Below are positions 7,234 through 15,568 of a stretch of DNA of 52,065 bases, in pieces. The translations under genes and the position numbers were made by a program. Below the pieces are notes generated by a model. It saw only the letters and a list, made by a program, of their open reading frames with translations. It was not told the origin of the DNA and did not search any database. Position 1 is the first letter of the stretch. Every line of letters starts with the position of its first letter. Source of the DNA: Marinitenerispora sediminis (lineage in GTDB: Bacteria; Actinomycetota; Actinomycetes; Streptosporangiales; Streptosporangiaceae); NCBI RefSeq assembly GCF_003336425.1, contig NZ_QEIO01000020.1, positions 1-52,065 of the forward strand. Reading direction: 5' to 3'.

Positions 7234-8979
7234 TCAGCTCCAGCGGCTGGTGATGGGCAGCCGCCGGTCGCGGCCGAAGTTGCGCTTACTGATCTTGGGG
7301 CCGGGCGGGTACTGGCGCCGCTTGTACTCGGCGCGGTCGACCAGCCGGATCACCCGGTCCACCAGCGCGGGGTCGTGGCCGGCCGCGATCAGCTCGGCGC
7401 GGCCCAGGTCGGTGCCGATGTAGTCGTCCAGCAGCGCGTCGAGCACCGGGTAGTCCGGCAGCGAGTCGGTGTCGAGCTGGCCGGGGCGCAGCTCGGCGCT
7501 CGGCGGCTTGGTGATGGAGTTCTCCGGGATGGGCGGGACCTCGCCGCGGCGCGCCGCCTCGGCGTTGCGCCAGGACGCCAGCTCCCAGACCAGCGTCTTC
7601 CAGGCGTCCTTGATCGGACCGAAGCCGCCCGCGGAGTCGCCGTACAGGGTGGAGTAGCCGGTGGCCAGCTCGCTCTTGTTGCCGGTGGTGAGCACCAGGT
7701 GCCCGTACTGGTTGGACAGCGTCATGAGCAGCTGCCCGCGCACGCGGGACTGCAGGTTCTCCGCCGCCAGGCCGTCGATGTCGACCGCCGCCTCGAAGGC
7801 GTCGATCATCGGGCCGACCGCCACCGTGCGCGCCGTGATGCCCTGGCGCTTGACCAGTTCCTCGGCGTCGGTGACGGAGTGCTCACTGGAGTAGCGGCTG
7901 GGCATCAGCACCACGTTGACCATCTCGGGGCCGAGGGCGTCGGTGGCGATGGTCGCGGTGAGCGCGGAGTCGATGCCGCCGGACAGGCCGAGGATGACCG
8001 AGCCGAAGCGGTTCTTGCGGACGTAGTCCCGGGTGCCGGTGACGATGGCGGCGTACACCTCGGCGAGGTCGTCCAGCCGGTCGGCGATGGTGGACGGGCG
8101 CGGGTCGTAGGGGTCGACCGGCCGCTCCGACAGCGTGTGCCGGCGGATCTCGATATCCGTGGTGGCGAGGGTGTCGTCCGGGCGCGGCTCGCTGGGAGCC
8201 GGCAGCTCCAGGTCGGTGACCAGCAGCGCCTCCTCGAACTGCGCGGCGCGCGCCAGCAGGGCGCCCTCGGCGTCGACCACGAGCGAGTCGCCGTCGAAGA
8301 CGAGCTCGTCCTGGCCGCCCACCATGTTGACGTAGGCGAGCGCGGCGCCCGCCTCGCGGGCGCGGCGCCGGCAGAGCGCCAGCCGCTCGTCGTCCTTGTC
8401 GCGTTCGTAGGGGGAGCTGTTGAGCACGACCAGCAGCCCGGCGCCGGCGTCGCGCACGGCCGCCACGGGTCCGCCGTCCTGCCACAGGTCCTCGCAGATC
8501 GCGAAGGCGACGTCCACGCCGTGCACCCGCACGACGGGCAGCGTGTCGCCGGGCACGAAGTAGCGGAACTCGTCGAACACCCCGTAGTTGGGCAGGTGGT
8601 GCTTGGCCGAGACCACCCGGACCTCGCCGCGGTACAGCAGCGCGAGCGCGTTCTGCGGCATGCCGGTGGGCTGGCCGTAGCGCTGCGCGGCCCCCTCCCG
8701 GCGGTCGAGGAAGCCGACCACGGCGGGGAGCTCGCCCAGTCCCTCGTCCGCGAGCCGCGCCGCGAGCCGGCGCACGGCGCCGATGGAGGCCTCGACGAAG
8801 GACCGGCGCAGCGCGAGGTCCTCGACCGGGTAGCCGGTCAGCGCCATCTCGGGGAACGCGACGAGGTGCGCGCCGTCGTCGGCTGCCCGCCGCGCGTACG
8901 CGGCGATCAGGTCGGCGTTGCCGTCGAGGTCTCCGACCGTGCAGTTGATCTGAGCCAGAGCGATCCGCAGTTGTGCCAC
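7234..8979 (-). CDS. nadE: Glutamine-dependent NAD+ synthetase
   Basis: NadE makes NAD+ from nicotinic acid adenine dinucleotide, ATP and glutamine, the last step of NAD biosynthesis. The 581-residue protein has both expected parts. The N-terminal nitrilase-type glutaminase has catalytic Glu in FPEMALTGYP, Lys in SAKHHLPNYGVFDE and Cys in FAICEDLW. The C-terminal synthetase has the PP-loop LGLSGGIDSALTA and a YGDSAGGFGPIKD segment. The GTG at 8979 is chosen because family members begin at (M/V)AQLRIALAQIN; an in-frame ATG six codons upstream (8997) is the alternative. It is divergent from the glutamine synthetase gene with about 200 bases between them. Both genes use or make glutamine, so shared nitrogen control is plausible. 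Confidence 0.95.
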   Translation of the reverse strand: MAQLRIALAQINCTVGDLDGNADLIAAYARRAADDGAHLVAFPEMALTGYPVEDLALRRSFVEASIGAVRRLAARLADEGLGELPAVVGFLDRREGAAQRYGQPTGMPQNALALLYRGEVRVVSAKHHLPNYGVFDEFRYFVPGDTLPVVRVHGVDVAFAICEDLWQDGGPVAAVRDAGAGLLVVLNSSPYERDKDDERLALCRRRAREAGAALAYVNMVGGQDELVFDGDSLVVDAEGALLARAAQFEEALLVTDLELPAPSEPRPDDTLATTDIEIRRHTLSERPVDPYDPRPSTIADRLDDLAEVYAAIVTGTRDYVRKNRFGSVILGLSGGIDSALTATIATDALGPEMVNVVLMPSRYSSEHSVTDAEELVKRQGITARTVAVGPMIDAFEAAVDIDGLAAENLQSRVRGQLLMTLSNQYGHLVLTTGNKSELATGYSTLYGDSAGGFGPIKDAWKTLVWELASWRNAEAARRGEVPPIPENSITKPPSAELRPGQLDTDSLPDYPVLDALLDDYIGTDLGRAELIAAGHDPALVDRVIRLVDRAEYKRRQYPPGPKISKRNFGRDRRLPITSRWS

Positions 8980-9082
8980 GCGATCGAGCCTAGCCATTCG
9001 TCCGGGTTCCGGCGCGTCCGGGGGCCGCTGACCTGGCGGTCCGCGCCCCGATCCGGCGCCGGGAACCCCGTTTACCTGGTGC

Positions 9083-9103
9083 GTTAACGTCGGGGAAACC
9101 CCG
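9083..9103. promoter_or_regulatory. Candidate GlnR-type site and small hairpin in nadE-glnA2 interval
   Basis: TTAAC at 9084-9088, six bases, then GAAAC at 9095-9099 matches the actinobacterial GlnR half-site pattern gTnAC-n6-GaAAC in 9 of its 10 specified or near-specified bases by my alignment. An upstream TTTAC at 9071 may be part of a second half. The same bases form a perfect small hairpin, CGGGG-AAA-CCCCG (9091-9103). The site is about 80 bases before the glnA2 start. Confidence 0.4.
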
Positions 9104-9179
9104 AGTGGGCATAGTTGGGGTATCACGTCTGGTAGGAACGCGTACGGACGTGCGTGATGATTCATGAGGAAGGTGGACC

Positions 9180-10541
9180 GTGAACCGACAGCAGGAATTC
9201 GTGCTCCGCACGTTGGAGGAGCGCGATATCCGGTTCGTGCGACTGTGGTTCACCGACGTGCTCGGGTACCTCAAGTCGGTGGCCGTCGCTCCGGCCGAGC
9301 TCGAAGCCGCCTTCGCCGAGGGCATCGGCTTCGACGGCTCGGCGATCGAGGGCTTCGCCCGCGTGCACGAGGCCGACATGCTCGCACAGCCGGACCCCTC
9401 GACCTTCCAGGTCCTTCCGTGGCGCAACGAACCGCACGGAACGGCGCGGATGTACTGCGACATCCTCATGCCGGACGGCACTCCGAGCTACGCCGATCCG
9501 CGCTACGTCCTCAAGCGCCAGCTCAGCAAGGCGTCCGACCTCGGGTTCACGTTCTACACGCACCCCGAGATCGAGTTCTACCTGCTGAAGAAGAAGCCGG
9601 AGTACGGCGAGTTCCCGGAGCCGAACGACTCGGGCGGCTACTTCGACCACACGCCGCACAACAGCGCCCACGACTTCCGGCGCAACGCCATCATGATGCT
9701 GGAGGCCATGGGCATCTCGGTGGAGTTCAGCCACCACGAGGGCGGCCCCGGCCAGCAGGAGATCGACCTGCGCTACGCCGACGCGCTGACCACCGCCGAC
9801 AACATCATGACGTTCCGGCTGGTCATGAAGGAGGTGGCGCTGGAGCAGGGGGTGTACGCCACCTTCATGCCGAAGCCGTTCACGGAGTTCCCGGGCTCCG
9901 GCATGCACACCCACCTGTCGCTCTTCGAGGGCGACCGCAACGCCTTCCACGAGCCGGGCGCCGACTACCAGCTCTCCAAGGTGGGCCGGGGCTTCATCGC
10001 CGGACTGCTGCGCCACGCCACGGAGATCACCGCGGTCTGCAACCAGTGGACCAACTCCTACAAGCGGCTGTGGGACCAGGCGGCGGCCTCCGCCGGCGCC
10101 GGCGGCGAGGCGCCCGCCTACGTCTGCTGGGGGCACAACAACCGCTCGGCGCTGGTGCGGGTCCCGATGTACAAGCCGACGAAGAGCAACTCCAGCCGGA
10201 TCGAGTTCCGCTCGCTGGACAGCGGCGCCAACCCCTACCTCGCCTACGCCCTGATCCTGGCCGCCGGGCTCAAGGGGATCGAGGAGGGGTACGAGCTGCC
10301 GCAGGGCGCCGAGGACGACGTCTGGGCGCTCACCGACGCCGAGCGCCGCGCGCTGGGCATCTCGCCGCTGCCGCAGAGCCTCGACGAGGCGATCCGGGCG
10401 ATGGAGAACAGCGAGCTGGTGGCCGACACGCTCGGCGAGCACGTGTTCGACTTCTTCCTGCGGAACAAGAAGGCGGAGTGGCAGGAGTACCGCCGCCAGG
10501 TGACGCCGTACGAGCTGAACCGGTACCTGCCGACCCTGTGA
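9180..10541 (+). CDS. glnA2: Glutamine synthetase, GlnA2 type
   Basis: A 453-residue type I glutamine synthetase family enzyme with the GS beta-grasp N-terminus (FVRLWFTDVLG, then GIGFDGSAIEGF), metal-binding Glu in HPEIEFYLL, PGSGMHTHLS, the ATP-site block KPTKSNSSRIEFRS and an NPYLAYALIL stretch. The C-terminal region (GYELPQGAEDDVWALT to the terminus) resembles mycobacterial and streptomycete GlnA2, not the adenylylated GlnA1. In Streptomyces, GlnA2 is reported to act as a gamma-glutamylpolyamine synthetase, so polyamine assimilation is as likely as ammonium assimilation here. Start: GTG at 9180 with GAGGAAGG just upstream. A strong hairpin follows the stop. Confidence 0.92.
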   Translation: MNRQQEFVLRTLEERDIRFVRLWFTDVLGYLKSVAVAPAELEAAFAEGIGFDGSAIEGFARVHEADMLAQPDPSTFQVLPWRNEPHGTARMYCDILMPDGTPSYADPRYVLKRQLSKASDLGFTFYTHPEIEFYLLKKKPEYGEFPEPNDSGGYFDHTPHNSAHDFRRNAIMMLEAMGISVEFSHHEGGPGQQEIDLRYADALTTADNIMTFRLVMKEVALEQGVYATFMPKPFTEFPGSGMHTHLSLFEGDRNAFHEPGADYQLSKVGRGFIAGLLRHATEITAVCNQWTNSYKRLWDQAAASAGAGGEAPAYVCWGHNNRSALVRVPMYKPTKSNSSRIEFRSLDSGANPYLAYALILAAGLKGIEEGYELPQGAEDDVWALTDAERRALGISPLPQSLDEAIRAMENSELVADTLGEHVFDFFLRNKKAEWQEYRRQVTPYELNRYLPTL

Positions 10542-10564
10542 GGGCGCCGGCTCCGTGAGCGTCC

Positions 10565-10602
10565 GGAGGCGCCCGGCCGCCGGGTGGCGGCCGGGCGCCT
10601 CC
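10565..10602. terminator. Bidirectional terminator between convergent genes
   Basis: A perfect 17-bp stem: 10565-10581 pairs with 10586-10602 around a GGGT loop. It lies between glnA2 (plus) and the 10623-10919 gene (minus) and can serve both. Confidence 0.75.
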
Positions 10603-10622
10603 TGCGCGCGGGGCTCGGCCGG

Positions 10623-10919
10623 TCAGGCGCCCGCCGCCGGGTGCAGCCGCACGCCGTTCCAGCCGACGGGCGACCACCGGTCCGGGAGAGCGGCCTCCAG
10701 CGGGTAGAAGTCGCGCTCCGCCGGTGTCACGATCTCGTCGGCTGATGTGGTCCCCCACACGCACCAGCCGCGGTCCAGCACCCGGAAGACCGCGTGCCGC
10801 AGCTCCGCGGGCACGTCCTCGGGGACCGCCGCGTTCCAGTCCACGGTGATCCCCCGCCGTTCCGCTTCCTTCCGCGCGACGTGGCGGGTGAACGTCTCCC
10901 GGGTGTGGGTCTCGGGCAC
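10623..10919 (-). CDS. Hypothetical protein, 98 residues
   Basis: A soluble protein starting VPETHTRETFTRHVARKEAE, with a middle DVPAELRHAVFRVLDRGWCVWG and an acidic/aromatic C-terminus. I do not recognise the family. The start is decided by the ribosome binding site: a perfect AGGAGG six bases before the GTG at 10919 on the minus strand. The in-frame ATG at 10940 has no such site and would put AGGAGG inside the coding region. It stands alone, convergent with glnA2. Confidence 0.65.
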   Translation of the reverse strand: MPETHTRETFTRHVARKEAERRGITVDWNAAVPEDVPAELRHAVFRVLDRGWCVWGTTSADEIVTPAERDFYPLEAALPDRWSPVGWNGVRLHPAAGA

Positions 10920-11208
10920 TGCATGCCTCCTGGTTTCCATCCTGGATAGCTCCGCGGACGGTGCGCGTCCGCTGATCACCGCTGCCAGTGGACACCCACT
11001 GGCGCTGACCGGGTGGACATGGGCGGTCGGAGACGGTGACGTCCATGACAGTCCGTACTCACGCAGCGTACTGCCGACATGGCAGCCCTGTCCGCAGCGC
11101 CCTCGGCGTCCCCGGGAGCGTCCGCCCCCGGCCGGCGGGCACACCACACGCCTCACGGGCGCGGCCACCGCGCGGGAGGCGGGGGCCGGCGCGCTCACTC
11201 CGGGGCCC

Positions 11209-11222
11209 TACAATCCCCCGCA
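11209..11222 (+). promoter_or_regulatory. Leaderless promoter of small membrane protein gene
   Basis: A near-consensus minus-10, TACAAT (11209-11214), is followed after seven bases by the ATG at 11222. There is no Shine-Dalgarno sequence in between, so transcription probably starts at or next to the ATG. Confidence 0.6.
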
Positions 11223-11704
11223 TGCCCTCCCCTGAGATCCCGGCCCCGCGGGCCGCGGTGCTGCGCTGGACCCGCGTGCTGCTGGCGGTGCAACTCGGCG
11301 TGGCCCTGGTGGCCCTCGCCGCCACCGCTCTGCCCCTCCTCGGCGCGGTCGGGCTCCAGGTGCCCTGGCAGCTCCCGCTGCTGCCGGGGGCCGCGGCCGC
11401 CGTCGCGGGCGGGCTACTCACCGTCGTGGGGCGGGCGACGCCGGCGGTGTGGTGGTCGGTGGTCGGGTTGTCGGGGCTCCTGGTGGCCGCCTACGCGGCC
11501 ACGTCGGCGGGAGCGGCGACCGCGTCCTTCGGCTGGTTCGCCTACACCTCGGGCGACGACGTTCGGTGGCTGCGGTTCATGCTCGCCGCCCAGACCGCCG
11601 GCCGGGCGCTGACGCTGCTCGCCGTCGTCATCGGCGCGGTCAACGCTGTCCGGCTCTGCCTGCCGGGCGGCCGCGCGGCGTTCCGCGCGCTAGCCAGCGC
11701 CTGA
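11222..11704 (+). CDS. Small integral membrane protein, four predicted helices
   Basis: A 160-residue protein with hydrophobic segments around VLLAVQLGVALVALAATAL, LPLLPGAAAAVAGGLLTVVG, WWSVVGLSGLLVAAYAATSA and LTLLAVVIGAVNAVRLCL, consistent with four transmembrane helices. No transport or enzyme motif is visible and I cannot name a family. Translation probably begins at the very 5' end of the mRNA (see the promoter entry). The frame is open further upstream, but that part is Arg/Pro-rich and lies before the predicted transcription start. Confidence 0.65.
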   Translation: MPSPEIPAPRAAVLRWTRVLLAVQLGVALVALAATALPLLGAVGLQVPWQLPLLPGAAAAVAGGLLTVVGRATPAVWWSVVGLSGLLVAAYAATSAGAATASFGWFAYTSGDDVRWLRFMLAAQTAGRALTLLAVVIGAVNAVRLCLPGGRAAFRALASA

Positions 11705-11909
11705 CCGCACCGTTACCCCAGCGGACCTCAGTCCACCAGGCCCGGCTGCCGTGCCCGGGCTGCCGGCTCTCCTTCCGCCCGGTCGGGGCCAAGTCCATGG
11801 TCCGGCGGGACCATGGGCCCTTTTCCCCGTGCCGGGTGCGGCGGTCCGATGGACTGTGGGGAGTCCGGGCGGCGGGGTCCGGGGCTCGGGAGTCCGGAAG
11901 GGGGACGCC

Positions 11910-12401
11910 ATGGCTGACACCGCGACGCACCACCCGACCCGTGAGGAGGTGGCGAACTACACGGACCGTGTGGGCCAGGTCTTCGTCTCGGGCGACCTGC
12001 CCGAATCGTGGGGCCGGGTCGCCGGCTACCTGATGGTGTGCGATCCGGAGGCGCAGACGGCCGTCCAGATCTCCCAGGGCACCCGCCTCAGCACCGAGGA
12101 GGTCGGCGGCATCCTGTGCGCCTTCGCCGGAGCCCGGGCCATCCAGCAGAACGGGGAGCCGGGCGGGGCGGACACGACGTTCCAGATGCCGCCGCGTGCG
12201 CACTGGGAGGAGCTGTTCCGCACGCGTGCCCGGATGGTGGCCGAGCTGCGCGACCTGACCGGGGAGGAGCTGGACCTCGTCAACGACCGCGAGGGCCGGG
12301 GGCCCGGTCGGCGGCTGCGGGACGTGCACGACCTGTACTCCCGCGTGGCGGAGGGGCTCGGCAAGGCCCGCGAGGCCGGCTCCAGGGTGCCGCGGCAGTG
12401 A
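11910..12401 (+). CDS. GbsR/MarR-like winged-helix regulator
   Basis: A 163-residue protein whose first half follows the pattern of GbsR/MarR-type regulators: an N-terminal helix, WGRVAGYLMVCDPEAQTAVQ (family: WGR..G.L..C.P..QT), then a helix-turn-helix candidate QISQGTRLSTEEVGGILCAF and a short wing around ADTTFQMPP. The C-terminal half is a long helix with LRDLTGEELDLVN, suited to dimerisation. The recognition helix is less conserved than in typical members, so DNA binding is likely but not certain. GGAAGGGGG precedes the ATG at 11910. No obvious target gene is adjacent. Confidence 0.65.
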   Translation: MADTATHHPTREEVANYTDRVGQVFVSGDLPESWGRVAGYLMVCDPEAQTAVQISQGTRLSTEEVGGILCAFAGARAIQQNGEPGGADTTFQMPPRAHWEELFRTRARMVAELRDLTGEELDLVNDREGRGPGRRLRDVHDLYSRVAEGLGKAREAGSRVPRQ

Positions 12402-12450
12402 GGCGCGCCGGCCGGCGTGCGCCGTCGCAGTGCCGGGCGGCGCACGCCGC

Positions 12451-12495
12451 GCCGCGCTATGCCTCGCCGCGCTACGCCTCGCCGCGCTATGCCTC
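12451..12495. repeat. Three tandem 15-bp repeats
   Basis: GCCGCGCTAYGCCTC is repeated at 12451-12465, 12466-12480 and 12481-12495, with one C/T difference in the middle unit. The copies lie at the 3' end of the decayed oxidoreductase gene on the minus strand, and its TAG stop falls inside the last copy. A fourth partial unit follows. Confidence 0.8.
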
Positions 12496-12877
12496 GCCGC
12501 GCGTTTCGCGGAGCAGGTCGAGGGTCCGCCGCCGCTCGGCGGGGCCGCCGGCCGGGATCACCACCCGCTCCGTCACCCCGGCGTCGGCGTAGCGGCGGAA
12601 CTCCCGGGCTACGGCGGCGTCGTCCCCGGCCACGACGGTGTCGACGATCCCCGCCTTGCCCTGCGGGTCCAGGATCGACCGGTAGTTCGCCAGCTCGCTG
12701 CGCGGTGAGGGCGTGGGAGGCGAGTGCGAGGGGATGGCGGGGATAGGTCGCAATGCTGGAGGTTCCCAGTCCGACCCCCGCACGCGTGGCCCCAGCAGCG
12801 CCGCGAGGGTCAGCGCGTCCCACGCCGCCGTCTGGGAGAGGTAGACGGCGTCCATCCCGGCCATGGCCCCGCACGGG
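12487..12877 (-). pseudogene. Decayed F420-type luciferase-like (LLM) oxidoreductase
   Basis: The minus strand holds only the two ends of an LLM-class flavin/F420 oxidoreductase. The start reads AGMDAVYLSQTAAWDALTLA in one frame and GVGLGTSSIATYPRHPLALA in another frame (a frameshift near 12780). The C-terminus is ELANYRSILDPQGKAGIVDT, followed by AREFRRYADAGVTERVVIPA. The central part, roughly 150 residues in intact members, is missing. The remaining start is divergent from a TetR gene, an arrangement common for LLM genes, so the regulator may have lost its target here. Confidence 0.7.
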
Positions 12878-12951
12878 CCTCCCCCACGAGGGACTCTAGG
12901 TCGAGTCCGTCACTGTTGATGTACGCACCTGTCCGCACCGTCGCCTCAAAG

Positions 12952-13004
12952 CGGAATCGGATGTTCCGGTTCACTACGATAACGTGAAGCCAACATTCCG
13001 GTTC
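12952..13004. promoter_or_regulatory. Candidate TetR operator and promoter
   Basis: The interval before the TetR gene contains CGGAA-n7-TTCCG (12952-12968), TTCAC-n9-GTGAA (12970-12988) and two copies of TTCCGGTTC (12964-12972 and 12996-13004). A minus-10-like TACGAT lies at 12975-12980, inside the second inverted repeat. This fits an autoregulated TetR promoter, though the exact operator cannot be fixed by eye. Confidence 0.45.
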
Positions 13005-13023
13005 CTGACGGAGAAGAGGAAGC

Positions 13024-13560
13024 GTGCGAGCCGACGCGCGACGTAACCGCGAGCTCATCGTCACGACCGCCGCCGATCTGTTCGTCGAGCGCGGTCCCGA
13101 GGTGTCGATGGAGGAGATCGCGCGGGCGGCCGGGGTCGGCGTCGGCACGCTCTACCGCCACTTCCCCGACCGGCGGGCGCTGGTGGAGGCCATCTCGGTC
13201 GACGCGCTGCAGCGGCTCCTCGACTACGGCCGGGCGGTGTCGGAACAGGACGTCTCCGGCTGGGAGGCGCTGCGGCTGATCGTGCGCAGGTGCACGGAGC
13301 TGCCGCTCGCGCTCGCCACGTCGGTCACCGGCGGCTCCGCCCTGCCCGGCCGCGCCGAACTCCCCGGTCTCGTCCAGGCGGTGAACGCCGAGCTCGAATG
13401 GGCCGCCGCGCGGGCGCAGCGGGAGGGCACGCTGCGCCGGGACATCCCCGCTCGCGAGGTCATCGCCCTGATCAGCGTGGCCGTCTGCCGTCCGGGCGCG
13501 CGGATCGACGACCCGCTCGTCAGGGTGGTCTTCGACGGCCTGCGGGCCACGGGGGCCTAG
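13024..13560 (+). CDS. TetR-family transcriptional regulator
   Basis: A 178-residue protein with the standard N-terminal TetR DNA-binding domain: RRNRELIVTTAADLFVERG, then the helix-turn-helix VSMEEIARAAGVGVGTLYRH and FPDRRALVEAI. The C-terminal ligand domain has the LARGE-type SVTGGSALPGRAELPGL block often found in actinobacterial TetR proteins. GTG at 13024 follows GAGGAAG. Candidate targets are its own promoter, the decayed LLM gene, and the convergent MFS exporter. Its TAG stop lies in a CTAG directly joined to an insertion-sequence end, exactly as for the LuxR gene at 3336. Confidence 0.9.
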   Translation: MRADARRNRELIVTTAADLFVERGPEVSMEEIARAAGVGVGTLYRHFPDRRALVEAISVDALQRLLDYGRAVSEQDVSGWEALRLIVRRCTELPLALATSVTGGSALPGRAELPGLVQAVNAELEWAAARAQREGTLRRDIPAREVIALISVAVCRPGARIDDPLVRVVFDGLRATGA

Positions 13561-13602
13561 ATCGTTGATGGGGGTTCCTCAATGGTCGTAAGCCACGAGC
13601 GG
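13561..13602 (-). mobile_element. Solo end of an IS982-type element
   Basis: Directly after the TetR stop codon the sequence ATCGTTGATGGG recurs exactly as at the end of the IS982-type element at 3337. It is followed by TTCC and a minus-strand stretch that encodes LVAYDH and a stop, matching the SLTAYDH terminus of the transposase at 3364. Nothing more of the transposase is present, so this is a short relic of a second insertion between the TetR and MFS genes. Confidence 0.7.
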
Positions 13603-13649
13603 CACCGGCGGCCGGGGGACCGCCGGGTCCCCGGGGTTCTCCGGGCCGC

Positions 13650-15284
13650 TCACTCGTCCCGGCGGGGCGGGGTCCCGGCGCCGGGTGCCGGGTGGCCGGC
13701 CTCGGCGTCCCCGCCCCCGCCTCCGCCCACCGCCGGGCGGTCCGCGCGGGCGCGGGGCTCGGGAGCCGACGCCCGGGCGCTGTGCCGCGGCAGCCAGATC
13801 AGCACGATCACCATGCCGGTGATCCCGACGGCGAACGAGCACAGCGCCGCCAGGTGCATCCCGGCCAGGAACGCCTCCTTGGCGGGCGCGACCAGGTGCT
13901 CTCCCGCCGCCCCCATGCGGCGGGCCACGGCCAGCGTCGCCTCGATCGACTCCCCCGCCGGCTGCCGAACCGCCGCCGGCAGGTCGTGCAGCAGCGGCCC
14001 GGTCCGCTCCCGGTAGACCGCCGAGACGACCGCCCCCAGCACCGCCACGCCCAGCGCCGTGGCGACCTGGCGCACCGTGTTCTGGACCGCGGAGGCCGCC
14101 CCTGCGCTCTCCCTGGGAACCGAGGACATGATGGACTCGGTCGCCGGCGGCATCACCAGCGCCATGCCGGCGCCCTGTGCGAAGAAGACCGCCTCGATCA
14201 TCCACACCGGGGTGTCGGTCGAGGCCAGCGAGTAGCACCCGAGGGCCGCCGAGGCGAGGCCGATCCCGCTCGCGCACACCGCCTTGGGTCCGAACCGCGC
14301 GACCAGCAACGGGCTGACCGGCGCCACGAGGATCTGGGCCAGGGCGACCGGGATGACCAGCAGGCCCGCGTGCAGCGGGGTGAAGCCGCGCACGCTCTGC
14401 CAGTAGAAGTTCATGAAGAACAGCACGCCGGACAGCGCGAAGAACATCAGCATGATCGCCGCGACGGCCACCGCCAGGCGGGGGTTGCGGAACAGCCGGA
14501 CGTCCAGCGCCGGGTGGTCGGTGCGCGCCTCGTGCACGACGAACGCCGCGAGCACCGCCGCTCCGGCGGCGAGGGCGCCGTAGACGTCGGGGTCGGCCAG
14601 GGACCCGCGCTCCCCCGCGGCGATGATGCCGTAGACCAGCAGCACCAGGCCGACGATGGAGAGCAGCACGCCGAGCGGGTCCAGCCGCCCGGGGCGCTCG
14701 TTGCGCGACTCCGGCACCAGGAACGCCATGAGCACCAGGCCGACCGCCACGATCGGCACGTTGATCAGGAAGACCGAGCCCCACCAGAAGTGCTCCAGCA
14801 GCAGGCCGCCCAGCGGCGGCCCGATGCCCAGCGCGAGCCCCACGGCGCCGGACCAGATGCCGATGGCGCGGGCGCGCTCGCCGGGGTCGAAGACGTTGGT
14901 GATGATGGAGAGGGTCTGCGGCATGATCGCCGCGCCGCCGAACCCCATGAGCGCGCGGGCGAGGATGAGCTGGTCGGGGCTGTGCGCGTAGGCCGACGCG
15001 AGCGAGCCCAGCCCGAAGATGGCCAGCCCCGTCATCAGCACCCGCTTGCGCCCGAGCCGGTCGCCGACGATCCCCCAGGTGAAGAGCAGGCCGGCGAACA
15101 CCAGGGTGTAGGAGTTGATGGCCCACGCGAGCTCGCTCTGGCTGGCGCCCAGCCCCTCCTCGGGGTCGGAGATGACCCGCAGGGCGACGTTGAGGATGGT
15201 GTTGTCGAGCACCGCCACCAGGAGGCTGATGACGAGGACGCCCAGGATGACCCAGCGCCTCGGATGTCCCCCTGCGTGCTCCAC
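13650..15284 (-). CDS. MFS drug exporter, DHA2 (14-helix) type
   Basis: A 544-residue proton-driven efflux protein. Visible DHA2 signatures include [13 protein letters not shown] at the first helix, the loop motif [33 protein letters not shown], and [20 protein letters not shown] matching motif C. The number of hydrophobic segments fits 14 helices. The C-terminus is a Gly/Pro/Ala-rich cytoplasmic tail. The GTG at 15284 follows GGAGGGG. It is convergent with the TetR gene, from which it is separated by an IS relic, so control by that TetR is plausible but not shown. The substrate is unknown. Confidence 0.9.
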   Translation of the reverse strand: MEHAGGHPRRWVILGVLVISLLVAVLDNTILNVALRVISDPEEGLGASQSELAWAINSYTLVFAGLLFTWGIVGDRLGRKRVLMTGLAIFGLGSLASAYAHSPDQLILARALMGFGGAAIMPQTLSIITNVFDPGERARAIGIWSGAVGLALGIGPPLGGLLLEHFWWGSVFLINVPIVAVGLVLMAFLVPESRNERPGRLDPLGVLLSIVGLVLLVYGIIAAGERGSLADPDVYGALAAGAAVLAAFVVHEARTDHPALDVRLFRNPRLAVAVAAIMLMFFALSGVLFFMNFYWQSVRGFTPLHAGLLVIPVALAQILVAPVSPLLVARFGPKAVCASGIGLASAALGCYSLASTDTPVWMIEAVFFAQGAGMALVMPPATESIMSSVPRESAGAASAVQNTVRQVATALGVAVLGAVVSAVYRERTGPLLHDLPAAVRQPAGESIEATLAVARRMGAAGEHLVAPAKEAFLAGMHLAALCSFAVGITGMVIVLIWLPRHSARASAPEPRARADRPAVGGGGGGDAEAGHPAPGAGTPPRRDE

Positions 15285-15568
15285 GGCCCCTCCATGAGGA
15301 CGTCATTCGACGGGCGCGCACCATTCCAGTACGGGCCGCCGCGTTTCACAAGCGGACCCGCCCGTCCTGCCCTTCTTCTCCCCAACCCGCCACGCGCCGG
15401 AATTCATCCGCCCGTGCCGGCGCGGAGCCGGACCGCGGCCGGGTACGCCGGGAAGCCGCGTGCGAAAATGTGAGCACCGGCCGGAAACCGCACACCCCGT
15501 GGTCCGGCACCGTTACCGACTACGTCCGGGGACGCCGTTCGGCGCTTCGAGACGACGGAGGGAACGCA

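Noticed and set aside
7048-9087. 679-codon open frame on the plus strand
   Set aside because: It is antisense to nadE. Its translation is Arg/Val/Gly/Asp-rich without family motifs, while the minus strand gives a perfect two-domain NadE.
9162-10442. 426-codon minus-strand frame
   Set aside because: It is a mirror of the glutamine synthetase gene in GC-rich DNA, with no motifs and no ribosome binding site.
9180-10541. Housekeeping adenylylated GlnA1
   Set aside because: The C-terminal part follows the GlnA2 pattern (GYELPQGAEDDVW), not the NLYDLPPEE adenylylation segment of GlnA1.
12451-12495. CRISPR-like repeats
   Set aside because: The units are 15 bp, directly adjacent, with no spacers. 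This is a simple in-frame tandem repeat.
13579-15324. 581-codon minus-strand frame beside the MFS gene
   Set aside because: It overlaps the real MFS frame almost completely and has no membrane-protein character. Only its last residues (LVAYDH) are meaningful, as an IS relic.
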